From: Bacilli bacterium
GTDB taxonomy: Bacteria > Bacillota_I > Bacilli_A > RF39 > UBA660
Length of the DNA stretch: 14,391 nucleotides
NCBI GenBank assembly: GCA_028698535.1
Contig: JAQVDA010000009.1
Location: 1-14,391 of the forward strand
Reading direction: 5' to 3'
This document shows, piece after piece, positions 6,394 through 12,112 of the stretch. The position numbers and the translations under genes were made by a program. Within the stretch, counting starts at the first letter, position 1. Each line of letters opens with the position of its first letter. The notes beneath the pieces are model-generated. The model saw nothing but the letters and a program-made list of their open reading frames with translations. It did not search any database and was not told the origin of the DNA.

Positions 6394-7545
6394 ATGAAAA
6401 AAATTTTAGCCTTCTTGTTAATTTTTATTCTGCCGCTTTCAGTTTATGCGAACGAATTGGATTTAGCGCCCACCGCTAAGGGTGCAATTATAATGGAGGC
6501 TAGTAGTGGCCAAATAATATATGAGAAAAACCCGCACCAGAAATTGGCACCCGCTTCGATGACTAAAATAATGACTATGTTATTGATTATTGAGGACATA
6601 GAAAAAGGTAGTTTGGCTTGGGATGAAAGGATAAGAGCTAGTGCGGAAGCTTCGGGAATGGGTGGTACCCAAATCTACTTAGAAACCGGCGAAATAATGA
6701 GCGTTGAAGATCTATTTAAAGGGATAGCGATTGCTTCAGCCAATGATGCTGCCGTGGCCATGGCCGAACGCATTGCGGGAACAGAACAAGCCTTTGTTAA
6801 TCGAATGAATAAAAGGGCTCAAGCTATGGGCCTAAAAAACACTAACTTTAAAAACTGCCATGGTTTAGATGAAGATAATCATTATTCAACACCATATGAT
6901 ATTGCGATGATGGCCCGCGAATTAGTTAAACATGAAATCATATTAAAGTTTACTTCAATATATGAGGATAATTTAAGATCTGATACCGATCGCCGCTTTT
7001 GGTTAGTAAATACTAATAAATTATTATTACTTTACCATGGTGTTGATGGTTTAAAAACTGGTTTTACTGATGCAGCCGGTTCTTGTTTAACCGTTACTGC
7101 TAAGAAAGATAATATGCGTTTGATTGGTGTTTTAATGGGATATCCTGATGTTGGTAGTCGCAATACTGAAGCCATTAAAATGCTTGATTATGGTTATAAT
7201 CAATATACTGCTCAGACTTTGCTTGCTAAAAATAGTCATCTTGGTAAAGTAGAAATAGATAAGGGTAAGAAAAAATATGCCCAAATAATAGCGATGGATG
7301 ATGCGATTATATTAAATAAAAAAGGTGACGGGGCAAGAAAGAATATTACTTATGATTTAAAAATAACCAAAACTAAAGCCCCTCTAAAAGTAGGGGAAAA
7401 AGTAGGGGTGGTCATTATTAAGTATCATAAAAAAGTAATTGCTGAAGTTGATATAACAGTTCAAGAAGATGTTAAAAGGGCGACTATCTTTAATTTATAT
7501 TTAAGATATTTAAGTGATCTTTTCGTTGGTGATCTAAATTTTTAA
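6394..7545 (+). CDS. dacF: D-alanyl-D-alanine carboxypeptidase DacF (peptidase S11)
   Basis: A serine penicillin-binding protein that trims D-Ala from peptidoglycan outside the membrane; in B. subtilis DacF acts from the forespore side and limits cross-linking of spore peptidoglycan. From the ATG at 6394 the product is 384 aa, with a cleavable signal peptide (residues 1-19, ending V-Y-A). The three catalytic motifs are intact: Ser55-Met-Thr-Lys58, Ser115-Ala-Asn117 and Lys221-Thr-Gly223. The C-terminal ~100 residues form the usual beta-rich PBP5-like domain, ending in a weakly amphipathic helix that can hold it to the membrane. AGGGGTG at 6381-6387 sits 6 bases before this ATG; GTG and TTG codons just upstream overlap that site. 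I assign DacF rather than another DacA-type paralogue because it precedes spoIIAA-sigF, as in Bacillus, with one extra gene between them. A terminator follows. Confidence 0.9.
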   Translation: MKKILAFLLIFILPLSVYANELDLAPTAKGAIIMEASSGQIIYEKNPHQKLAPASMTKIMTMLLIIEDIEKGSLAWDERIRASAEASGMGGTQIYLETGEIMSVEDLFKGIAIASANDAAVAMAERIAGTEQAFVNRMNKRAQAMGLKNTNFKNCHGLDEDNHYSTPYDIAMMARELVKHEIILKFTSIYEDNLRSDTDRRFWLVNTNKLLLLYHGVDGLKTGFTDAAGSCLTVTAKKDNMRLIGVLMGYPDVGSRNTEAIKMLDYGYNQYTAQTLLAKNSHLGKVEIDKGKKKYAQIIAMDDAIILNKKGDGARKNITYDLKITKTKAPLKVGEKVGVVIIKYHKKVIAEVDITVQEDVKRATIFNLYLRYLSDLFVGDLNF

Positions 7546-7588
7546 CCGTAAACTATTATCTTTTCCTGATTATTATAGCTAAATAGTT

Positions 7589-7615
7589 AAAGATTCTATA
7601 AGAATCTTTTTCTTT
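7589..7615 (+). terminator. Intrinsic terminator after dacF
   Basis: An 8-bp perfect stem AAAGATTC/GAATCTTT (7589-7596 with 7602-7609) with a 5-base loop is followed by TTCTTT. It separates dacF from the next gene. Confidence 0.7.
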
Positions 7616-7669
7616 GCCAGGAAATAATTTATAAGGCGAGAAAATAATAGTAACAGAAAGGAGCGTTTT

Positions 7670-9061
7670 ATGAAAAAATATCTATTATTATTAATCTTTT
7701 TTTTATTTATTCCCAAAGTTAAAGGTATTCAAATAAACTATTCAGATTATGGTGAATTTAGTGATTGGCAAGAAGAATATGTTGAAAGTAGTGAATTAGT
7801 AGACGTAGAAATACAACAACGTTTCAAATGGTATAAGTTCGAACGTGAAAATGGTGATTACTATATTGAGAGCTATAATAGTCCTTTATTTCCTTATCGC
7901 GATGCTGATGATTATTTTTGGACTGATGATCCAGAGTACAGCCCCATCAAACCCATTAGTATTCCTAACCGTATTATAAATACACAAAGGCTATTTCAGT
8001 ATCGGGATATGAAACCAATTAAATATATTTACTTTTTAAAACCCTATTCTGGCTACCTTTATCATATTATTCCAGAAATAAATGTATTTATCGATGAGGA
8101 GAAAATTGCTTATAATGTTTATTGTAGTAAGTGTAGTGGGGGCTTTGCTTCCGCTATTAATGATGGTGATATCTATCAAACTCATGCTTATATCTATAGT
8201 AATCACTTTCTTCGCCTTGATTTAAAAGGTTATTATGACGCCTCAAGAATAAGAGTGGAAATCTATTGGTATGATAATAGTTTAGTTAATAAGCACTACG
8301 AATTAGCTTTTTCAGCAATAAATAGTAGTAATCCGCCTTATTATTTTTATCAAACATTTGACCAGAAGTTCTATTGTAACGATATCAGTGAGGTAAAGAA
8401 AATGGTTCATACTCTTGATCATACATGGCTATATGAACCAGAATGGTTTGACTGGGAACAGAGCGATAACGAGATTGAACCTTCACTAACAAGGGAGGTT
8501 GACGAAATAACTTTATATAATTATCGTGATCTTTTATATCGTTATTACCAACTTAATAAAGTTTATTATGATGATAATTATTATCTATCAGTTTTAGATT
8601 ATGAATATCAACCAGATGAAAACGATTATCAATATTATTATCGTTATCGCACCAGAGAAATATTAACCGATGAAGAACCGACCACAGATGAAATTAATAA
8701 TGATAATGATGATATTCCGCATAATAATATGCCAGAAGGAGAGGAAAAGAGTGTTTTAGGTGATGATAATGAAAGTGTTATTAATAATGCTCCCTCATTA
8801 TTTCCAACTAATTCATCAAAACCAACCCGTATCAATAATATAAAAAGAAAAGATAATCAAGTTAATGACGAAAATGATTCTAATGAGAATATAACGCCTT
8901 ATTTAAAACCCGAACCTATAGAGACGAATAATAATTTTCCATCAGTAAGTGCCAAACCCGAAGTTATTAATCAACCAGAAAAGGGTTTCAGTAAATGGTT
9001 CCTTTTATTAATGATACCTAGTAGTTATTTTTTCTTTAAGAAATGGCGACGTATTTTGTAG
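7670..9061 (+). CDS. Unrecognised secreted, C-terminally anchored, tyrosine-rich protein
   Basis: I do not recognise this 463-residue protein. It has a signal peptide (residues 1-20, M-K-K-Y then a Leu/Ile/Phe core) and a hydrophobic segment near the C-terminus (about residues 441-457) followed by K-K-W-R-R, so it is probably an outside-facing protein held by a C-terminal membrane helix. There is no LPXTG sortase motif. The body, residues 20-330, is rich in Tyr, Asp and Trp; it contains one C-S-K-C motif (about residues 152-155) and a Q-Y-Y-Y-R-Y-R run near 325. Residues ~335-440 are an acidic, Asn/Pro-rich, low-complexity stalk. The ribosome site AAAGGAG stands 6-7 bases before the ATG. The gene lies between dacF and spoIIAA, where B. 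subtilis has nothing, and dacF's terminator precedes it, so it has its own promoter. A role at the forespore-mother cell interface is possible but rests on position only. Confidence 0.8.
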   Translation: MKKYLLLLIFFLFIPKVKGIQINYSDYGEFSDWQEEYVESSELVDVEIQQRFKWYKFERENGDYYIESYNSPLFPYRDADDYFWTDDPEYSPIKPISIPNRIINTQRLFQYRDMKPIKYIYFLKPYSGYLYHIIPEINVFIDEEKIAYNVYCSKCSGGFASAINDGDIYQTHAYIYSNHFLRLDLKGYYDASRIRVEIYWYDNSLVNKHYELAFSAINSSNPPYYFYQTFDQKFYCNDISEVKKMVHTLDHTWLYEPEWFDWEQSDNEIEPSLTREVDEITLYNYRDLLYRYYQLNKVYYDDNYYLSVLDYEYQPDENDYQYYYRYRTREILTDEEPTTDEINNDNDDIPHNNMPEGEEKSVLGDDNESVINNAPSLFPTNSSKPTRINNIKRKDNQVNDENDSNENITPYLKPEPIETNNNFPSVSAKPEVINQPEKGFSKWFLLLMIPSSYFFFKKWRRIL

Positions 9062-9081
9062 GATTAATATTTGTTCTAGTT

Positions 9082-9089
9082 TTGTCGAA
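9082..9089 (+). promoter_or_regulatory. Spo0A box upstream of spoIIAA
   Basis: TTGTCGAA is a perfect match to the Spo0A-binding consensus (0A box), 55 bases before the spoIIAA start codon. It is the only perfect copy I found in the intergenic regions of the window. In Bacillus and Clostridium the spoIIA operon is activated directly by Spo0A~P, so both sequence and position fit. Confidence 0.7.
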
Positions 9090-9090
9090 G

Positions 9091-9124
9091 TTGTATAAAA
9101 AAGTAAAACAAGATGCTACATTAT
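9091..9124 (+). promoter_or_regulatory. Candidate spoIIAA-sigF promoter
   Basis: Two readings overlap here. TTGTAT (9091-9096) with CATTAT (9119-9124) gives SigA-like boxes 22 bases apart, the same unusual spacing as in the Spo0A-activated B. subtilis spoIIG promoter, with the 0A box just upstream. Alternatively GTATA (9093-9097), 16 bases, then a partial SigF-type -10 starting at 9114 could give forespore autoregulation. Neither is certain. Confidence 0.35.
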
Positions 9125-9143
9125 AAAGCAAGGAGGATATTAA

Positions 9144-9491
9144 ATGCTAGACATCATTACTGAATATCGCAAAGGAATATTCTTTATTAGGTTAGCGGGG
9201 CGTTTAAACTATCACACTAGTTTTAAAATAAATCATGAATTAAGTCCATTAATTAAGGCGGGGGGAATAAAATATGTTGTTTATAATGTTGAAGAATTAA
9301 GGTTAATTGATAAAAACGGGATTAATGCATTAGATGCTAGCTCTCGAAATATTGTTAATAATAAAGGCAAAGTAATTATCTGTGGGTTAGGGAAATATCC
9401 AGAACATCGTAAAATAAAAGACAGTTCCATCTTAAGTTATAGTTATTCAATAAGTAGTGAATTATGGGCTTTTAAGATAATTAATTTATAA
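9144..9491 (+). CDS. spoIIAA: SpoIIAA-like STAS-domain protein without the phosphorylation site
   Basis: A 115-residue STAS-domain protein that aligns along nearly its whole length with the anti-anti-sigma factor SpoIIAA: I-F-F-I-R-L-A-G-R-L-N-Y-H-T matches L-C-I-R-L-T-G-E-L-D-H-H-T, and V-V-Y-N-V-E-E-L matches I-V-L-N-L-E-D-L. In B. subtilis, SpoIIAA frees SigF by binding the anti-sigma SpoIIAB; SpoIIAB inactivates it by phosphorylating Ser58 in D-S-S-G, and SpoIIE reverses this. Here the motif is Asp56-Lys57-Asn58-Gly59, so both serines are gone and this control cannot operate in the known way. The C-terminal ~35 residues diverge strongly. The start has AGGAGG 7 bases upstream. The sigma gene starts 13 bases after the stop, with no spoIIAB between. 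It may be a constitutively active, repurposed or degenerating SpoIIAA. Confidence 0.85.
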   Translation: MLDIITEYRKGIFFIRLAGRLNYHTSFKINHELSPLIKAGGIKYVVYNVEELRLIDKNGINALDASSRNIVNNKGKVIICGLGKYPEHRKIKDSSILSYSYSISSELWAFKIINL

Positions 9492-9504
9492 GCGGGTGAT
9501 AGGT

Positions 9505-10170
9505 ATGAATAATAATGAAGAACTATTAAATATTATTGTGGATAACGAAAAACTAATATATGCGATTATTAATAAAGTATATGGTTACTATGATTATAAG
9601 GACTTATACCAAGTTGGGGTTATTGGTTTATTAAGAGCCTATCGTAATTTTGATAATAACTTTGGGGTAAAATTCTCCACTTATGCTTTTCCTTATATTT
9701 TAGGGGAAATAAAAAAGTATCTCCGTGAAGATCGTATTATTAAGGTCGGACGCGATGTAATGAGACTAAAAGGGGCGATAGAAAGAGCCAAGGAGAGTTT
9801 AGCGCAAGTTTTAATGCGGGAACCAAGCACCTTGGAAATAGCTTTGTTTTTAGAAATTGAGGAATCAAGAGTTATCGACGCTCTAAATATTAATAATCCC
9901 ATTCAGAGTTTAGATTATTTATTAAATGGTGAGGGCACGCCGACAACTTTATATGACACCATTAGTGATGAAAATAATATTGATTTGTTAGATAAACTAT
10001 GTTTAAAAGAGGAAATAGAAAAATTACCATCTATTGATCAACAACTAATTGCGATGCGATATTCAGAGGGTAAAACTCAAACTGAAATTGCGACTGTTCT
10101 TGGTTTAAATCAAGTCCAAGTATCAAGGCAGGAACGGCGCATTTTAACTAAGTTAAGAGAAAATTTATAG
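9505..10170 (+). CDS. sigF: Sporulation sigma factor of the SigF/SigG group
   Basis: A sigma-70 family factor, 221 aa from the ATG at 9505 (GGGTGAT at 9494-9500; the GTG at 9496 overlaps this site). Region 2 is clear: D-L-Y-Q-V-G-V-I-G-L-L-R-A-Y-R-N-F-D, then V-K-F-S-T-Y-A-F-P-Y-I-L-G-E-I-K-K-Y-L-R-E-D. K-V-G-R and region 3 (E-R-A-K-E-S-L, R-E-P-S-T-L-E-I-A) follow, and region 4 ends with Q-T-E-I-A-T-V-L-G-L-N-Q-V-Q-V-S-R-Q-E-R-R-I-L. The S-T-Y-A-x-P-x-I-x-G-E-I form and the V-Q-V-S-R helix mark the forespore SigF/SigG group, against SigE or SigK. Position after spoIIAA and before spoVA indicates SigF. It is about 30 residues shorter at the N-terminus than B. subtilis SigF (255 aa). The anti-sigma gene spoIIAB, normally just upstream, is missing from the operon. 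It might serve as the only forespore sigma. Confidence 0.88.
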   Translation: MNNNEELLNIIVDNEKLIYAIINKVYGYYDYKDLYQVGVIGLLRAYRNFDNNFGVKFSTYAFPYILGEIKKYLREDRIIKVGRDVMRLKGAIERAKESLAQVLMREPSTLEIALFLEIEESRVIDALNINNPIQSLDYLLNGEGTPTTLYDTISDENNIDLLDKLCLKEEIEKLPSIDQQLIAMRYSEGKTQTEIATVLGLNQVQVSRQERRILTKLRENL

Positions 10171-10196
10171 TATTATTATTGTTTCGCTTTATCTAG

Positions 10197-10226
10197 GTAT
10201 GAAATAATTAAGATTAATTCATACTA
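10197..10226 (+). promoter_or_regulatory. SigG-type promoter of the spoVAC-D-E operon
   Basis: GTATG (10197-10201) and CATACTA (10220-10226) match the B. subtilis SigG consensus GHATR and CATNHTA at every defined position, with an 18-base spacer, one of the spacings typical for SigG. The -10 ends 16 bases before the spoVAC start codon, so the leader is very short and barely holds the AAGGTG ribosome site at 10232-10237. The spoVA operon is a classic SigG target, so sequence and gene content agree. Confidence 0.75.
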
Positions 10227-10242
10227 TTCTTAAGGTGAAAAT

Positions 10243-10683
10243 ATGCAACAAACAAAATATTGCAAGTTAGTAAACAAATACAAACCACAAGAGGAAAGAC
10301 TATTTAATATGGCGAAGGCTTTTCTTATTGGGGGTGTTTTAGGGATTATTGGTCATTCTTTATGGCAATTATACTGTGTGGTATTAGCGATGGGCGAAAA
10401 AGAAGCGGCTATCGTTACAACGATTACCTTAATCTTTATTGCCTCCTTATTAACCGGGTTAGGTTTTTTTGATAGTTGGGTTAAGTTTGCGCGGGCGGGT
10501 TTAATAATCCCTATTACTGGTTTTGCTCACGCTATGACTAGTACCGCGCTTGAACATAAACAAGAAGGTTTTGTTACTGGTATTGGGAGTAATATCTTTA
10601 AATTATCTGGGAGCGTTATTTTATATGGTGTTTTATCAGCTTATGTTTTTGGTCTAATTCGGTTATTAATTTTTGGTGGTTAA
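10243..10683 (+). CDS. spoVAC: Stage V sporulation protein AC
   Basis: SpoVAC is a polytopic inner spore membrane protein needed, with SpoVAD and SpoVAEb, to move calcium-dipicolinate into the developing spore; in B. subtilis it behaves as a mechanosensitive channel during germination. The 146-residue product has the family's expected size and several membrane segments: residues ~24-50, ~60-80, ~85-105 and ~120-144. Signature stretches are Y-K-P near the N-terminus, A-F-L-I-G-G, F-I-A-S-L-L-T-G-L-G, F-A-R-A-G, P-I-T-G-F-A-H-A-M-T-S-T-A-L-E-H-K and the C-terminal N-I-F-K-L-S-G-S-V-I-L-Y-G. AAGGTG lies 5 bases before the ATG. It is the first gene of a three-gene operon behind a SigG-type promoter and starts 72 bases after sigF. 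spoVAA and spoVAB, which precede spoVAC in Bacillus, are absent here. Confidence 0.95.
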   Translation: MQQTKYCKLVNKYKPQEERLFNMAKAFLIGGVLGIIGHSLWQLYCVVLAMGEKEAAIVTTITLIFIASLLTGLGFFDSWVKFARAGLIIPITGFAHAMTSTALEHKQEGFVTGIGSNIFKLSGSVILYGVLSAYVFGLIRLLIFGG

Positions 10684-10684
10684 A

Positions 10685-11677
10685 ATGACTTTTAAATATA
10701 ACCATGTCTATTTAAACGCTTCCAGTACTGTTGTTGGCCCTAATGAAAACCAAGGCCCATTAAAGGATTTTTTTGATAAAAAGTTCTCCGATTTTTATGC
10801 CGGTGAAAAAAGTTGGGAACAAGCGGAAATTAAAATGATGGCTACCAGTATTAATATCTTATTACATAAACTAAAAAAAGCCCCTTCGTCAATCGATTTA
10901 TTAATTGCTGGTGATTTACTAGATCAAATCGCTCCGTCATCATTTGTGGCGGCCAATCTTAAGATTCCCTTTTTAGGAATTTATAGTGCTTGTGCGACGA
11001 TGGCTGAAGCCATGATTATCGGGTCAAACATGCTTGAGGCTAAACAAATTAATAATATTATTTGCGCGACTAGTTCCCATAATTTATCAGCCGAAAAGCA
11101 ATTCCGCTATCCGTCTGAATATGGAGCCCCAAAACCAAAGACAGCCACTTTTACGGCTACGGGTGGGGCAGCTGCTTATTTATCAAGGGTTAAGAATCAT
11201 ATTAAAATAGAAAGTGCTACTATTGGGAAAGTAATTGATTTAGGTCAGAAGGATGCCAATCACACAGGGGCCGCAATGGCTCCCGCTGCGGCTGATACTA
11301 TATATACCCATTTTAAGAATCTGAAAAGAAATATTAATCATTATGATTTGATATTAACGGGTGATTTAGGTTTATATGGCAAAGAAATATTAATTAATTA
11401 CCTAAAGGAAGAATACCAAATTGATATTGAAAAAAAATATAATGATTGTGGCATAATGCTGTATGATTTGGATAAACAAAACGTTGGGGCCGGTGCTAGT
11501 GGCCCAGTTAGCAGTGCCTTAGTTACTTTTGGTTATATTATTAAGCAAATGACTAAGAAAAAATTCAAAAAGGTTTTATTAGTCGCCACTGGCGCCTTGT
11601 TTTCCCCAACTTTTTTATTTCAAAGTAAAACGATACCGGCAGTTGCTCATGCGATTGATTTGGAGGTGGTTGAATGA
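10685..11677 (+). CDS. spoVAD: Stage V sporulation protein AD
   Basis: SpoVAD is the peripheral, thiolase-fold subunit of the SpoVA complex; the Bacillus protein binds dipicolinic acid directly. The 331-residue product (ATG at 10685, GGTGG 5 bases upstream; B. subtilis 338 aa) is recognisable throughout: G-P-N-E-N-Q-G-P-L near the N-terminus, L-I-A-G-D-L-L-D-Q, the thiolase-like Cys in Y-S-A-C-A-T-M-A-E-A, A-T-S-S-H-N-L-S-A-E-K-Q-F-R-Y-P-S-E-Y-G, H-T-G-A-A-M-A-P-A-A-A-D-T, L-T-G-D-L-G and N-D-C-G-I-M-L-Y-D. The G-S-G-C-A-C-S-A-V segment of B. subtilis reads G-A-S-G-P-V-S-S-A-L here, so two cysteines there are lost. It follows spoVAC after one base and overlaps the spoVAE start (ATGA, 11674-11677), so the three are translated together. 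Codons before 10685 are in frame but overlap the ribosome site and the spoVAC end. Confidence 0.95.
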   Translation: MTFKYNHVYLNASSTVVGPNENQGPLKDFFDKKFSDFYAGEKSWEQAEIKMMATSINILLHKLKKAPSSIDLLIAGDLLDQIAPSSFVAANLKIPFLGIYSACATMAEAMIIGSNMLEAKQINNIICATSSHNLSAEKQFRYPSEYGAPKPKTATFTATGGAAAYLSRVKNHIKIESATIGKVIDLGQKDANHTGAAMAPAAADTIYTHFKNLKRNINHYDLILTGDLGLYGKEILINYLKEEYQIDIEKKYNDCGIMLYDLDKQNVGAGASGPVSSALVTFGYIIKQMTKKKFKKVLLVATGALFSPTFLFQSKTIPAVAHAIDLEVVE

Positions 11678-12024
11678 CTTACCTATATGCCTTTTTATTT
11701 GCCGGGGCGGTTTGCTTAATCGGACAAGTAATTTTAGATAATACTAAATTGACCCCAGGTCATGTTACCAGCTTATTTGTCATTGTGGGTGCTTTTTTAG
11801 ATATTTTTAATATTTATGATAAATTTGTGTTATGGGCCGGTGGTGGTGCTTTAGTCCCAATAACTAGTTTTGGTCATCTATTAATTCATGGGGCCCTAGA
11901 TAAAGCACAAGAATACGGTATTATGGGTTTAGCCATGGGCATGTTTGATCTTACCGCTTCTGGTATAACGGCCGCTATTATTATTGCGTTTTTTATCACC
12001 TTAATATTTAAACCGAAAAATTAA
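11674..12024 (+). CDS. spoVAE: Stage V sporulation protein AE (SpoVAEb type)
   Basis: The third core subunit of the dipicolinate transport complex, a small membrane protein of 116 aa, the size typical for SpoVAEb. It is very hydrophobic, with membrane segments at residues ~3-22, ~30-50, ~52-72 and ~84-112. Conserved pieces are L-I-G-Q-V-I-L-D-N-T-K-L-T-P-G-H, the glycine-rich A-G-G-G-A-L-V-P-I-T-S-F-G-H, G-A-L-D-K-A and the F-D-L-T-A-S-G-I-T-A-A-I region. SpoVAC and SpoVAEb share the P-I-T-(G/S)-F-(A/G)-H pattern, seen in both proteins here. Its start overlaps the spoVAD stop. spoVAEa and spoVAF, which follow in Bacillus, are missing; the C-D-E core alone is the usual arrangement in Clostridium. 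Confidence 0.93.
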   Translation: MTYLYAFLFAGAVCLIGQVILDNTKLTPGHVTSLFVIVGAFLDIFNIYDKFVLWAGGGALVPITSFGHLLIHGALDKAQEYGIMGLAMGMFDLTASGITAAIIIAFFITLIFKPKN

Positions 12025-12078
12025 TATTATTTAATATTGTAGATAATGGCTGAAAATATTTTTTTTTATTCTAAAAGA

Positions 12079-12087
12079 TGTTATAAT
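12079..12087 (+). promoter_or_regulatory. Extended -10 promoter of the lipoprotein gene
   Basis: TGTTATAAT is a perfect extended -10 (TGn plus TATAAT). The region 17 bases upstream is only a T-run and gives no real -35. The spacing to the AGGAGG ribosome site (12098-12103) and the ATG at 12113 is normal. The same 12-base string ATGTTATAATAA recurs in front of scpA. Confidence 0.65.
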
Positions 12088-12112
12088 AAGTACAATTAGG
12101 AGGATATAGTTA

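Noticed and set aside
6388..6395. Second Spo0A box (TTGTCGAT) at dacF
   Set aside because: It has one mismatch and overlaps the dacF start codon, where an activator site is not expected.
7643..7649. AATAATA as a forespore -10 for the 463-aa protein gene
   Set aside because: No GHATR-type -35 occurs 17-18 bases upstream, so the match is what AT-rich sequence would give by chance.
9058..9066. Perfect SigH -35 element (GTAGGATTA) overlapping the stop of the unknown gene before spoIIAA
   Set aside because: No GAAT-type -10 is found at the required 11-12 base spacing; the nearest partial match (9084-9092) is 17 bases away and has a mismatch.
9492..9504. Remnant or frameshifted spoIIAB between spoIIAA and sigF
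   Set aside because: Only 13 bases are available and they are fully taken by the sigF ribosome site. Neither flanking gene carries an appended ATPase segment.
12033..12068. Possible terminator after spoVAE (AATATT ... AATATT followed by a T-run)
   Set aside because: The stem would be six A-T pairs with a 16-base loop; AATATT is self-complementary and occurs often by chance in such AT-rich DNA.
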